Shown here one piece after another: positions 28,749 to 37,794 of a stretch of DNA of 64,000 nucleotides. The number at the start of each line of letters is the position of its first letter. The stretch's first letter is position 1. The stretch is from Pseudomonas typographi (lineage in GTDB: Bacteria; Pseudomonadota; Gammaproteobacteria; Pseudomonadales; Pseudomonadaceae): positions 124,001-188,000 of the forward strand of contig NZ_JAAOCA010000001.1 of the NCBI RefSeq assembly GCF_014694385.1, read 5' to 3'. The notes beneath the pieces were generated by a model. It had not been told where the DNA came from, did no database searches, and was given only the letters and a program-made list of their open reading frames with translations. The translations under genes were made by a program, and so were the position numbers.

Positions 28749-28835
28749 CAGCTGCTTGATACGCTGCTGGACTGGGAGGCCACCAACGACCACTAGCGCT
28801 GCCTGGCTGAATAGAACGAGGTGGGCCTCAACGAC
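28749..28835 (+). pseudogene. Decayed gbcA-like Rieske oxygenase fragment
   Basis: Read in frame from 28749, the sequence gives QLLDTLLDW, then EATNDH, stop, RCLAE, stop, NEVGLND. GbcA has ELLNTLLEW at residues 224-232 and WDATNDQDRRLAEENQVGINS at 365-385. So the fragment joins two parts of a gbcA-like gene across a deletion of about 132 codons, at the shared TGGGA, and carries two stops. The orientation is the same as gbcA. It is probably a remnant of a paralogue or of a duplication made when the flotillin island entered. Confidence 0.65.
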
Positions 28836-28863
28836 ATGCCGAAGATACCCGGATAGCTCGTTT

Positions 28864-29763
28864 TCAAAACTGAGTTACTTCTACGCCCCTATTGCTGCCG
28901 GGGCTCGCCGGCGGCATTGGGCTAGGGGGTGGAGAGGATAAACGGCGCACTGAGGTCAGTGGCGGATTACCCTGTAATCCCAATTCGATATCGACCGGCC
29001 TGGGCTCGACCCTGGGGAACCCCCGCCGGGTGGCCAATCTGGCCCCACTCAGCTCGCCGCCCGTGGCAAGCAACACGGAGGCCGGGTTGATCTGGTTCTC
29101 CCGCGCCAACCTGATCCACGCCCTGCCGTTTTCTACCGCCTCCCAAATGCCTGACGTATAAAGGGTGGAGCCGGTGAAGCTGGCCATAGCCGCCACATTG
29201 GCCGCGCTGCTCGCCCCATTTGTAATGGCACCAACCGCATTAATCGTATTCGACACACTGGTAAAGGAGGCGCCGTAAATATTTGTGATACGCCGAACAC
29301 GAACCGCCGTGGACGGCACCACACCACTCCCAACCGAGTAACGCACGATATCCAGCGCCGTCTCGTTGATAACGCCAGCCCAAACGCCCGCCGTTGCGAC
29401 TGAGTCGACCAGTGGCGCCAATAACCCAAAATAGGCGCCGTTACGGTCGTGCCGATTGACGGGGTCGCCTGCACAATAGCTATAGGTATTGAGGCCACCT
29501 TGCCCGAACGGGCTGTGCGCATCCGGGTGCAAGAAGCACCCAAGGGTCGGGGAATAAGCGCGGTAACCGTTGCCGGGAAGGTACAACCCGGCCGTTGGCT
29601 CGCGATACAAGCCGGCATAAGCCGCCCTGGGCTGGGCAGCACGGTTGGCCGAATACCCATACGGTGTATAGGCATGGCGGCTGCCCGTGGCGGGCACGCC
29701 CAACAGGGCCGAGCGCTGGCGGTCGACACCCAGCAGCCACGCCCGTTGGCTCGATGGTTTCAC
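28864..29763 (-). CDS. Short Rhs-repeat-associated core protein
   Basis: A 299-residue protein starting with GTG; GGAGA lies upstream. Residues 30-110 form the Rhs core (YTPYGY, GLYREPTAGLYLPGNGYRAYSP, then FLHPDAHSPFGQGGLNTYSYCAGDPVNRHDRNG). The remaining 190 residues are a variable C-terminal region with Ala/Gly/Ser-rich and predicted helical segments. Stand-alone Rhs proteins of about 300 residues are common in Pseudomonas. The variable tail after the core is where toxin domains sit in larger Rhs proteins; I recognise no known toxin here and see no immunity gene next to it. Confidence 0.72.
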   Translation of the reverse strand: MKPSSQRAWLLGVDRQRSALLGVPATGSRHAYTPYGYSANRAAQPRAAYAGLYREPTAGLYLPGNGYRAYSPTLGCFLHPDAHSPFGQGGLNTYSYCAGDPVNRHDRNGAYFGLLAPLVDSVATAGVWAGVINETALDIVRYSVGSGVVPSTAVRVRRITNIYGASFTSVSNTINAVGAITNGASSAANVAAMASFTGSTLYTSGIWEAVENGRAWIRLARENQINPASVLLATGGELSGARLATRRGFPRVEPRPVDIELGLQGNPPLTSVRRLSSPPPSPMPPASPGSNRGVEVTQF

Positions 29764-29920
29764 GAAGGCGTTCTCCGGCTTGCGTTGGGGCCGGCCGCAG
29801 GGCCGTGTTGCAAGCGGTTACTGCGGGGTATGTGTGCCACGGCGCGTCACCCAGCGTGTCGGTCGAAACCCACTCTAACCCGGACTCGGCCTGGCGAAAC
29901 CTAGCAAATCTGCCAGGGTG

Positions 29921-30691
29921 TCAGCGGATCACCCCTTCTTCTATCAATAATTTCATCACCGCTTGCGCCCCTTCGCGCGCGCTCACGCCCTTGAGCACTT
30001 GCCCCGTGCCGCCACTGGCCTTGGCGGTGGCGGCCTTCATACGGTCGGCGCCACTTTTGGCCTTGATCACCTTAAGGCGCTTGGGCCGGGGCTTGGCCGG
30101 TTGCAGGGCGCTTTCAGCCAGCAACGGATCGTCGAAAATGTCGACTTCGTGGGCCTGCAGCTCTCCACGCTGGGCGGGGCCATAGGCGGATTGGCGTGGG
30201 GTGGGCGCGGCGTTGTCGACAGTGGCCAGCATGGGCAGGCGTACCTTCAGGCGGCGCCGCTGGCCACGCGGTAAAGCCTGTAACACGTGGGCTACGCCGC
30301 CGTCGATGGACTCGACCGCGGCCAGGCCCACCACCACTGGCCAGCCCAATTGCTCACCCAGCAAAAACGGCAGCATGCCCGAGCCCTCACCGGTTTCGGC
30401 TTGGGTGCCGGCCAGCACGATCTGCGCCGCAGCGTCACGCAGGTACTCGGCCAACGCCGGCAGCGCATCGCTGCCGGCGGGCTGCTCCAGCACGTGAAGG
30501 CGCGCCAAGCCCATGCCCAGGTAAGCGCGCAAGGCGGGTTCTTCGGCCTTGCCGGCGTGCAGCACCTGCAGGTTATCACCCACCAACTGTAGCCCCAGTT
30601 CCACCGCGCGGGCGTCCTGTTCGGCGCGGCGCGCGCGCCCTGAGGTGGGGTGGGCACCCACCGACACCAGGCTTACGATCTTCACACTCAT
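29921..30691 (-). CDS. etfB: Electron transfer flavoprotein, beta subunit (dimethylglycine pathway)
   Basis: A 256-residue ETF beta homologue. It opens MSVKIVSLVSVGAHPTSGRARRAEQDARAVELGLQL, keeps the AGTQAETGEGSGMLPFLLGEQLGWPVV nucleotide-site segment, and has the late LKVIKAKSGAD region. It accepts electrons with EtfA from the DgcAB dehydrogenase and passes them to the quinone pool. The start lies nine bases after the etfA stop with AAGGTG upstream. It diverges from housekeeping ETF, as expected of the dgc-linked copy. Confidence 0.93.
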   Translation of the reverse strand: MSVKIVSLVSVGAHPTSGRARRAEQDARAVELGLQLVGDNLQVLHAGKAEEPALRAYLGMGLARLHVLEQPAGSDALPALAEYLRDAAAQIVLAGTQAETGEGSGMLPFLLGEQLGWPVVVGLAAVESIDGGVAHVLQALPRGQRRRLKVRLPMLATVDNAAPTPRQSAYGPAQRGELQAHEVDIFDDPLLAESALQPAKPRPKRLKVIKAKSGADRMKAATAKASGGTGQVLKGVSAREGAQAVMKLLIEEGVIR

Positions 30692-30700
30692 GCTTTCACC

Positions 30701-31933
30701 TTATGCCGCTTCGCGCTTGGCGCCGTGTCGGTACTGCTCTACGGCTTCGATCAGGGCCAGCATCAGTTCGTGGCTGTCGCCGATGATCGACAGGTCGGCC
30801 CGCTTGATCATGTCGCAGCCCGGGTCGAGGTTAATGGCGATGACTTTTTCGCAGGCGCCGATGCCCTGCAAGTGTTGGATCGCCCCAGAAATGCCCACCG
30901 CCAGGTACACCCGGGCGGTGACCCAGGTACCGCTCGCACCCACCTGCCGGGCCCTGGCCATATGGCCGTTGTCCACCGCCACCCGCGAGCCCCCCTCGGT
31001 AGCACCGAGGGCCTCGGCGGTGCGGTGGAACAGCGCCCAGTCGCTGACGCCGTTACCGCCAGAGAGAATGAACTCAGCCTCGGCCATGGGGATGGCGGCC
31101 GGGTCCACCGCCACCGCACCCAGGTCTTCGATGCGCGGCAGGCTGCGCGCCACGGCGCCGTGCAGGCTCACCGGCAATACCTCGTGGCGGGTTTCGTCCA
31201 CAGGTTCGGCGCACTCAGCCGCGGCCAAGATCAACCGCGGCAGGGCGCGGCTGATGTCTTGTTGGCCGGCGCCGGCCCGGCCAGTGCACTGGCTGCCCGC
31301 CGGGCCATCCTTGATTTGCCAAACGCGCGTGGCGGGCCGTTCGCCCAGGCTGGCGCCCAGGCGCCGGCCAAGCTCGCCACCGCCGCTGCGGCTGTCGGGC
31401 AGCAGCCAATGGCGCGGCTGGAACTGGCCGTCGACAGCGCGCAGGCCCTGCACACGCTGTTCCGGTGCATAGCCTTCGAACTCACTGCCGTCGATCTGCA
31501 GCAGGCGGTCGACACCGGCGGTATCGAACGCGCTTTCTTTGTGCTCACCAAAGATCACCGCCAGCACTGCCCCCTCCTGGCCGGCCAAACGGTGGGCAAG
31601 GCCAAGCAGGTCGCGGTCGTGGCTGCCCAAGCGCCCGCCGACCATGTCGGGAACCACTGCGATATAGAAGGCCGGTTCTGCGACCCGGTGCAGTGGCAGC
31701 TTGGCCTCGGCGGCAGCGGTGCGGCGCACGTTGCCGCCCTGCTGGGCGCCGCTGCGGTCGATACGCTTAAGCCCGTTGGGGCCCATGAAGCCCAGGCCAT
31801 GGGGGTTCTTGCGGACCACCCCGTGGGGGCCCATCCATTGTTGCGGCTGGGGCTGCATCGCCGCATGCAGCGGGTGCAGGCGGTTGCGGGCAATCCATTC
31901 GGCGCGTGGGTCGCGGCGGATAATGTCGCTCAT
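30701..31933 (-). CDS. etfA: Electron transfer flavoprotein, alpha subunit (dimethylglycine pathway)
   Basis: A 410-residue ETF alpha. The C-terminal FAD domain has the family signature: VASRVAVDNGHMARARQVG-like sequence, YLAVGISGAIQHLQG and VIAINLDPGCDMIKRADLSIIGD. The N-terminal 90 residues are longer than in housekeeping EtfA, a known feature of this pathway's version. The start overlaps the dgcB stop (ATGA), showing coupled translation. CAGGTG inside dgcB acts as ribosome site. Confidence 0.94.
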   Translation of the reverse strand: MSDIIRRDPRAEWIARNRLHPLHAAMQPQPQQWMGPHGVVRKNPHGLGFMGPNGLKRIDRSGAQQGGNVRRTAAAEAKLPLHRVAEPAFYIAVVPDMVGGRLGSHDRDLLGLAHRLAGQEGAVLAVIFGEHKESAFDTAGVDRLLQIDGSEFEGYAPEQRVQGLRAVDGQFQPRHWLLPDSRSGGGELGRRLGASLGERPATRVWQIKDGPAGSQCTGRAGAGQQDISRALPRLILAAAECAEPVDETRHEVLPVSLHGAVARSLPRIEDLGAVAVDPAAIPMAEAEFILSGGNGVSDWALFHRTAEALGATEGGSRVAVDNGHMARARQVGASGTWVTARVYLAVGISGAIQHLQGIGACEKVIAINLDPGCDMIKRADLSIIGDSHELMLALIEAVEQYRHGAKREAA

Positions 31934-33882
31934 GGGTTCACCTGCGCGGCTTCACGTTTGCTGGAGGCCACGCTGTTGGCCCGTAGGGGCGCCTCGATCA
32001 GCGCGTCGGCCACCAGCTCGGCGATATCTTTAATGGCTGGGCGCGGCTCTACCACACCTTCGAGCATCGCCGTGCATTGCGGGCAACCCACCGCCACCAG
32101 CTCCGCTTCGGTTTGGCGAATATCCTCCATGCGCATGTCTGGGATGCGCTGCTTGCCGGGCACGTCGGTGATCGGCGCCCCGCCACCGCCGCCACAGCAG
32201 CGCGAGCGAAAACCCGAACGCTGCATTTCGCGGACCTCGATGCCCAGCGCGCGCAGCACCTCACGCGGGGCCTCGTATTCGCCGTTATAGCGGCCCAGGT
32301 AGCAGGGGTCGTGGTAGGTCACGCTGCCGCCGGTATGCTGGCCAAGGTTGAGCCGGCCGCCCTGGATCAGTTCGGCGATGAACGTGCTGTGGTGCCGCAC
32401 CTCGTATTGGCCACCAAAAGCGGCGTATTCGTTTTTGAGTACATGGAAGCTGTGTGGGTCGCAGGTCACGATGCGCGTGAAACGGTACTGCGCCAACGCC
32501 TGGATGTTGCGCCTGGCCAGCCCTTGGAACGTTGCTTCGTCACCCAGCCGGCGTGCCACGTCGCCGCTGTCGCGCTCTTCCAGGCCCAGCACGGCGAAAT
32601 CCACGCCGGCGGCCTTGAGCACCTTGACGAAGGCGCGCAGGGTACGTTGGTTGCGCATGTCGAAGGCGCCATCGCCCACCCAAAACAGCACCTCAGCCTG
32701 CTGCACGTCGGCCATTACCTTCAGGTTCAGGTCCGCCGCCCAGTTCATCCGCCCGCCAGGGGCGAAGCCACCAGGGTTGTCGGTGGCGATCAGGTTATCC
32801 AGCACTTCGGCGCCCTTGTTGGGGGTGGCGCCTTTTTCCAGGGTGAGGAAGCGGCGCATGTCGACGATGGCGTCGACGTGCTCGATCATCATCGGGCACT
32901 CTTCGACGCAGGCGCGGCATGTGGTGCATGACCACAGCGTGTCGGCATCGACCAACCCGTTGACGATCGGTTGGTGCGGATTGCCGCTGTGCTCACCTAG
33001 GGGCTTGCCCGGGTAAGGGCTGCCGGCGAAGCGGGCGTCGTTGCCACCGGCCAGGCCAATGACCATGTCCTGGATGAGCTTTTTCGGGTTCAGTGGCTGG
33101 CCGGCAGCAAATGCTGGGCACATGGCCTCGCACCGGCCGCATTGCACGCAGGCGTCGAAGCCCAGCAGTTGGTTCCAGGTGAAGTCCTTGGGTTTTTCCA
33201 CGCCCAGTGGCGTGCGCGAGTCGGTAAGGTCCAACGGCTTCAGGCCCGTGGAGCGGCCACCGCCAAAGCGTTCGGCGCGGCGGTGCCAGGCCAGGTGCAG
33301 GGCCCCGGCGAAGGCATGCTTCATCGGCCCACCCCAGGCCATGCCCAGAAACAGCTCCGACACCCCCCACAGCACACCGACGCCGAGGATAGCGGCCATC
33401 GCCCAGCCACCGAAGTGCTCCGGCAGCACCCCCGCCACCGGCAGGGTGGCCAGAAAGAAACTCCCGGAAAACGCCAGCAAGCTCTTGGGCAGGCGCATCC
33501 AAGGCCCCTTCGAGAGGCGTGCCGGGGGGTTAAGCCTGCGCTTGTAAACGAACACTGCACCGGTAAACATCAGCGCCGTAGCCGCCAGCAAGGCGAAGCC
33601 GAGGACGCGGTTATGCAGGCCAAAGCCATGCACCACGATCGCCAGCAGCGCCGCCAGTACGAAGCCACCGGCGGTGGCCACATGGGTATTGGCGATGTAC
33701 TTGTCGCGGGCTACCACGTGGTGCAGGTCGACCGCATAACGCTTGGGCATGGCCAGCAGGCCCCCCAGCACATCGACCTGCGCCGGCCGCCCACGCCGCC
33801 ACAAAGCGATACGCCGTAGCGCGCCGAAGGCGGCCAGCGCCAGTGAGGCAAACAGCAGGGTGGGTAGAATGACGCTTAGCAT
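31930..33882 (-). CDS. dgcB: Dimethylglycine demethylation protein DgcB (Fe-S membrane subunit)
   Basis: A 650-residue protein. Four to five membrane helices lie in residues 1-200 (LSVILPTLLFASLALAAFGALRR and others). Two 4Fe-4S motifs follow (CVQCGRCEAMCP, CTTCRACVEECP). The C-terminal half is a CCG-domain region with CDPHSFHVLKNEY, YHDPCYLGRYNGEY and CCGGGGG. It probably takes electrons from DgcA and delivers them to EtfAB. The start at 33882 has AGGTG upstream; the frame extends to 33933 without membrane-helix character. It overlaps etfA by four bases. Confidence 0.92.
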   Translation of the reverse strand: MLSVILPTLLFASLALAAFGALRRIALWRRGRPAQVDVLGGLLAMPKRYAVDLHHVVARDKYIANTHVATAGGFVLAALLAIVVHGFGLHNRVLGFALLAATALMFTGAVFVYKRRLNPPARLSKGPWMRLPKSLLAFSGSFFLATLPVAGVLPEHFGGWAMAAILGVGVLWGVSELFLGMAWGGPMKHAFAGALHLAWHRRAERFGGGRSTGLKPLDLTDSRTPLGVEKPKDFTWNQLLGFDACVQCGRCEAMCPAFAAGQPLNPKKLIQDMVIGLAGGNDARFAGSPYPGKPLGEHSGNPHQPIVNGLVDADTLWSCTTCRACVEECPMMIEHVDAIVDMRRFLTLEKGATPNKGAEVLDNLIATDNPGGFAPGGRMNWAADLNLKVMADVQQAEVLFWVGDGAFDMRNQRTLRAFVKVLKAAGVDFAVLGLEERDSGDVARRLGDEATFQGLARRNIQALAQYRFTRIVTCDPHSFHVLKNEYAAFGGQYEVRHHSTFIAELIQGGRLNLGQHTGGSVTYHDPCYLGRYNGEYEAPREVLRALGIEVREMQRSGFRSRCCGGGGGAPITDVPGKQRIPDMRMEDIRQTEAELVAVGCPQCTAMLEGVVEPRPAIKDIAELVADALIEAPLRANSVASSKREAAQVNP

Positions 33883-34014
33883 GGGGAGGCACCTTTGAGG
33901 TGCAAACAGCCGGTGCCCAGCGGCACCCTTCACGCTGCGGGCAACAGCGCCAGTACAGCGCCATTGCCATTGAGCCTGAAGCGGGCCCGTGGCCCCTGGC
34001 GGTTTGCCTCTGCG

Positions 34015-36075
34015 TTAAAAATCCTTACAAAGCCGCAAGGCGTCATAGATGGCCGCGTGTACGTTACGTTGCGCTACACAGTCGCCAATGCGGTACAGCA
34101 AGTAGCCCTCGCCCGCCTCGCTCAACGCCGGTTGCGGCTGGATCGCGAACAACGCTTCGATGTCGATCTGGCCCTTGTTGCGCGATGCCTGCTTAAGGCC
34201 GTAGTACAGGGCCTCGTCCGGGCGCACGCCGTTCTCGACCACCACTTGGTCCACCACCCGTTCTTCCTTGGCTCCGGTGTATTCGTTCTCCAGCACCGCC
34301 ACCAGTTTGTCGCCCTCGCGGTAGACCTTTTCCAGCATCAAGTCGCCGGTCATGATCACTTCCTTGGGGTACAGGCTGCGGTAATACGTAGGGAAGGTGG
34401 TCCCGCCCATGGCCACGCCGGGCTTGATATCATCGGTCACGATTTCGACCTGGCTACCTTTGTCGGCCAGGTAATCGGCCACCGACATGCCGGTGAACTC
34501 GCAAATGGTGTCGTACACCAGCACGTTCTTGCCGGGTGCGACGGTGCCGTCGAGTATGTCCCAACTGCTCACCACCAAGCCTTGCTCGGCGCCCCAATGC
34601 TCGTTCTGCTCCAGGAAGGGGTGGCCGCCATTGGCCAGGATGATCACCTCTGGGCGCAGATCCTGAATGGTCGGGATGTCGGCGGCTGTGCCCAGGCGCA
34701 GGTCTACCTTCAGGCGTGCCAGCTCCAACTGGTACCAGCGGGTGATACCGGCGATCTGGTCCCGCTGCGGTGCCTTGGCGGCAATGCTGATCTGCCCGCC
34801 GATGTGTTCTTTTTTCTCGAACAGCGTCACGTCATGGCCGCGCTCGGCCGACACACGGGCCGCCTCCATACCCGCCGGGCCAGCACCGACGATCACCACC
34901 TTGCGCTTGGGCCCGCTGGTTTTCTCGATGATGTGCGGCACCCCCATGTATTCACGGGAGGTGGCAGCATTTTGGATACAGAGCACGTCCAGCCCTTGGT
35001 ATTGGCGGTCGATGCAGTAGTTGGCACCCACGCACTGGCGGATCTGATCGACCTGGCCCATTTTGATCTTGGTGATCAGGTGCGGGTCGGCGATGTGTGC
35101 ACGGGTCATGCCGACCATGTCGACGTAACCGCCTTCGAGGATACGCGTGGCCTGGTTCGGGTCTTTGATGTTCTGGGCGTGCAGCACCGGCACCTTGACC
35201 ACTTCCTTGATGCCCGCCGCCAGGTGCAGGAATGGCTCCGGCGGGTAGCTCATGTTCGGGATCACGTTGGCCAGGGTGTTGTGGGTGTCGCAGCCGGAAC
35301 CGACCACGCCGATGAAGTCGAGCATGTCGGTGGAATCGTAATACTTGGCGATCTCCTTCATGTCTTCATGGGAGAGGCCGTCGGGGTGAAATTCGTCGCC
35401 ACAAATACGCATGCCCACGCAGAAGTCGTCGCCCACTTCCTGGCGCACCGCCTTGAGCACTTCCAGGCCGAAGCGCATGCGATTTTCAAAGGTGCCGCCC
35501 CACTCGTCGGTACGCTTGTTAACCCGCGGGCTCCAGAACTGGTCGATCATGTGCTGGTGCACCGCCGACAGCTCGATGCCGTCGAGCCCGCCTTCCTTGG
35601 CCCGGCGCGCGGCCTGGGCGTAATTGCCGATCACCCGCCAGATTTCTTCCGGCTCTATGGTTTTGCAGGTGGCGCGGTGTACCGGTTCGCGGATGCCCGA
35701 GGGAGACATCAACGTGGGCCAGTGCTCACCGTCCCAACGCGAGCGGCGGCCCATGTGGGAGATTTGAATCATGATCTTGGCGCCATGCTTGTGCATGGCA
35801 TCGGCCAGGTTCTGAAAGTGCGGGATAATTCTGTCGGTCGCCAGGTTCACCGACTTCCACCAGCCCTGTGGGCTGTCGATGGCGACCACCGAAGACCCGC
35901 CGCAGATCGCAAGGCCGATACCGCCCTTGGCTTTCTCTTCGTAGTACTTCACATACCGTTCGGTGGTCATACCGCCGTCGGTGGCGTACACCTCGGCATG
36001 GGCCGTTGACAGCACGCGGTTACGGATGGTCAGTTTGCCGATCTGGATCGGCTGGAACATTGCTTCGAAAGCCAT
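34015..36075 (-). CDS. dgcA: Dimethylglycine demethylase DgcA, NADH:flavin oxidoreductase family
   Basis: A 686-residue Old Yellow Enzyme/trimethylamine dehydrogenase-type flavoprotein. The N-terminal TIM barrel (MFQPIQIGKLTIRNRVLSTAH; HMGRRSRW) binds FMN. A 4Fe-4S region lies near residue 348 (CVGANYCIDRQYQGLDVLC). The C-terminal half has a dinucleotide motif (VVIVGAGPAGMEAARVSAERGH) and a second one (VLVYDTICEFTGMSVADYLA). It demethylates dimethylglycine to sarcosine. GAGGA precedes the start, 17 bases after the DUF5943 gene. Confidence 0.95.
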   Translation of the reverse strand: MAFEAMFQPIQIGKLTIRNRVLSTAHAEVYATDGGMTTERYVKYYEEKAKGGIGLAICGGSSVVAIDSPQGWWKSVNLATDRIIPHFQNLADAMHKHGAKIMIQISHMGRRSRWDGEHWPTLMSPSGIREPVHRATCKTIEPEEIWRVIGNYAQAARRAKEGGLDGIELSAVHQHMIDQFWSPRVNKRTDEWGGTFENRMRFGLEVLKAVRQEVGDDFCVGMRICGDEFHPDGLSHEDMKEIAKYYDSTDMLDFIGVVGSGCDTHNTLANVIPNMSYPPEPFLHLAAGIKEVVKVPVLHAQNIKDPNQATRILEGGYVDMVGMTRAHIADPHLITKIKMGQVDQIRQCVGANYCIDRQYQGLDVLCIQNAATSREYMGVPHIIEKTSGPKRKVVIVGAGPAGMEAARVSAERGHDVTLFEKKEHIGGQISIAAKAPQRDQIAGITRWYQLELARLKVDLRLGTAADIPTIQDLRPEVIILANGGHPFLEQNEHWGAEQGLVVSSWDILDGTVAPGKNVLVYDTICEFTGMSVADYLADKGSQVEIVTDDIKPGVAMGGTTFPTYYRSLYPKEVIMTGDLMLEKVYREGDKLVAVLENEYTGAKEERVVDQVVVENGVRPDEALYYGLKQASRNKGQIDIEALFAIQPQPALSEAGEGYLLYRIGDCVAQRNVHAAIYDALRLCKDF

Positions 36076-36092
36076 CTCACGGTCCTCGGCTT

Positions 36093-36623
36093 TTACAACG
36101 GTTTGACGACGAACAGCCCGTCATCGTGGCCCTCTTCGGAGCCTCCGTAGACTTGTTCTGCAACGGTACGAACCGGACTGCCCTTGGCGGCGAGGATCTG
36201 GTCCATGGCGCCGGCGAACCAGCCCGTGAACATGTAATCGACCTTGCGCCCGCATTTGCCGTACACGTATACGAACGCCGAATGTTCCAGCTTCACGCTG
36301 CAGGTGCCTTGTTCCAGGTCGATGGCCTGGATCTTGAACAACCCCCAGCCCCGTTGCGACAGGCGCTTCATGTAGTGCTCGAACACCGCAGCGCCTTCCA
36401 GGCCATGGCACTCGGCCTCTTTCTCGCACCAGTGCCAGGCGGATTTGTAGCCGGCCTTGTAAAGGATCTCGGCATAAGCGTCGGCACCGAGCACTTCTTC
36501 GATACCCATGTGGTTATTGACAAAAAAATGCCGAGGCACATACAGCATCGGCAGCGCGTCGGTGGTCCATACACCGGTTTCGCTGTCGACTTCGATCGGC
36601 AATTCGGGGGCGTGCTTAGCCAT
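36093..36623 (-). CDS. Conserved protein of the dgc operon (DUF5943-like)
   Basis: A 176-residue soluble protein without signal peptide or membrane helix. Visible motifs are MLYVPRHFFVNNHMGIEEVLG, HWCEKEAECHGLEG and YVYGKCGRKVDYMFTGWFAGAMDQILAAKG. The middle portion resembles V4R-type small-molecule domains (GWGLFKIQAIDLEQGTCSVKLEHSAFV), which is only a suggestion. It is fixed between the dipeptidase gene and dgcA in Pseudomonas, so a role in dimethylglycine use is likely: chaperone, cofactor insertion or sensing. Cys residues could bind metal. No function is established to my knowledge. Confidence 0.8.
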   Translation of the reverse strand: MAKHAPELPIEVDSETGVWTTDALPMLYVPRHFFVNNHMGIEEVLGADAYAEILYKAGYKSAWHWCEKEAECHGLEGAAVFEHYMKRLSQRGWGLFKIQAIDLEQGTCSVKLEHSAFVYVYGKCGRKVDYMFTGWFAGAMDQILAAKGSPVRTVAEQVYGGSEEGHDDGLFVVKPL

Positions 36624-36655
36624 GGAAACTTAACTCCAACAAAATAAGGTGGGTG

Positions 36656-36676
36656 CCCCCGCCCAGCGGGCGGGGG
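36656..36676 (-). terminator. GC-rich hairpin between dipeptidase and DUF5943 genes
   Basis: Perfect 9-bp arms CCCCCGCCC and GGGCGGGGG enclose loop AGC. No T-run follows, so it is more likely a processing or attenuation hairpin inside the operon than a full terminator. It would stabilise the upstream dipeptidase mRNA and separate its expression from dgcAB. Confidence 0.5.
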
Positions 36677-36699
36677 TAGACAAGGCGGTGTAGCGGCGC

Positions 36700-37677
36700 T
36701 TATTCGCCCCAGACTTCTTTAAGAACGTTCACCCAGTTTTCGCCCATGATCTTTCTCACTACCCGCTCGGGGTGGCCGCGCTTGAGCAGGGTTTCGGTGA
36801 GGTTGGGAAACTCGCCCACGGTACGAATGCCCAGCGGGTTGATGATCTTGCCGAAGCTGGTCAGGCGGCGGGCGTAGCCCTTGTCGTGGGTCAGGTACTC
36901 GAAGAAGTCCTGGCCGTGGCCCTGGGTGAAATCGGTGCCGATACCGATGGCATCTTCACCCACGATGTTCATGACGTACTCGATGGCTTCGGCGTAATCG
37001 TCGATGGTCGAATCGATGCCCTTGGCCAGAAATGGCGCAAACATGGTCACGCCGACGAAGCCACCCCGGTCAGCGATGAACTTCAGCTCTTCATCGGACT
37101 TATTGCGCGGGTGCTCTTTGAGGCCCGACGGCAAGCAGTGCGAATAGGTGACCGGTTTCTTCGATTCCAGGATCACTTCTTCGCTAGTCTTGGAGCCCAC
37201 GTGCGACAAATCGCACATGATGCCTACGCGGTTCATCTCGGCCACCACTTCACGGCCAAAGCCCGACAACCCCCCGTCCCGCTCATAGCAGCCGGTGCCC
37301 ACCATGTTCTGGGTGTTGTAGCACATCTGTACGATGCCCACGCCCAACTGCTTGAACACTTCTACATAACCGAGCTGGTCTTCGAACGCCTGGGCGTTCT
37401 GGAACCCGAACAAGATGCCCGTTTTCCCCAGTTCCTTGGCCTTGCGGATATCGGCAGTGGTGCGCACCGGCATCACCAAGTCGCTGTTCTCGCGGATCAG
37501 CTTCTGGCTGGCGGCGATGCTGTCGACCGTGGCCTTGAAGCCCTCCCACACCGACACGGTGCAGTTGGCCGCGGTCAAGCCGCCCTTGCGCATGTCTTCG
37601 AACAGCTCACGGTTCCACTTGGCGATGATCAGGCCATCGATCACGATGCTGTCGGCGTGCAATTCGGCTGGGCTCAT
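36700..37677 (-). CDS. Membrane-dipeptidase family protein (peptidase M19)
   Basis: A 325-residue renal-dipeptidase-type metallohydrolase. Typical segments are IVIDGLIIAKWN (normally DGH/D; here DGL), GFQNAQAFEDQL, MCDLSHVGSKTSEEVI (His ligand) and THSHCLPSGLKEHPRNKSDEELK-like YSHCLPSG. The first metal HxD motif is replaced by DGLIIAKWN, so the metal site is atypical. It is the first gene of the dgc operon and known in P. aeruginosa as the GbdR-regulated putative dipeptidase. A possible substrate is a betaine-derived amide; this is not established. The start at 37677 has AAGGGG upstream. Confidence 0.85.
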   Translation of the reverse strand: MSPAELHADSIVIDGLIIAKWNRELFEDMRKGGLTAANCTVSVWEGFKATVDSIAASQKLIRENSDLVMPVRTTADIRKAKELGKTGILFGFQNAQAFEDQLGYVEVFKQLGVGIVQMCYNTQNMVGTGCYERDGGLSGFGREVVAEMNRVGIMCDLSHVGSKTSEEVILESKKPVTYSHCLPSGLKEHPRNKSDEELKFIADRGGFVGVTMFAPFLAKGIDSTIDDYAEAIEYVMNIVGEDAIGIGTDFTQGHGQDFFEYLTHDKGYARRLTSFGKIINPLGIRTVGEFPNLTETLLKRGHPERVVRKIMGENWVNVLKEVWGE

Positions 37678-37794
37678 CAGGCGGTCCCCTTGTAGTGATG
37701 TGCGCGCCAAGCCGGCTGCTGGCGCTTTTAGGCAGCATATGCCTGCGCGGCCCGTGAGCCGGATGCAAAAACGACAGGGGAATTGCCGAAAGCG

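Noticed and set aside
33895..36009. 704-codon plus-strand frame opposite dgcA
   Set aside because: The opposite strand encodes an intact flavoprotein with recognisable cofactor motifs; this frame has the His/Val/Gly bias of antisense frames.
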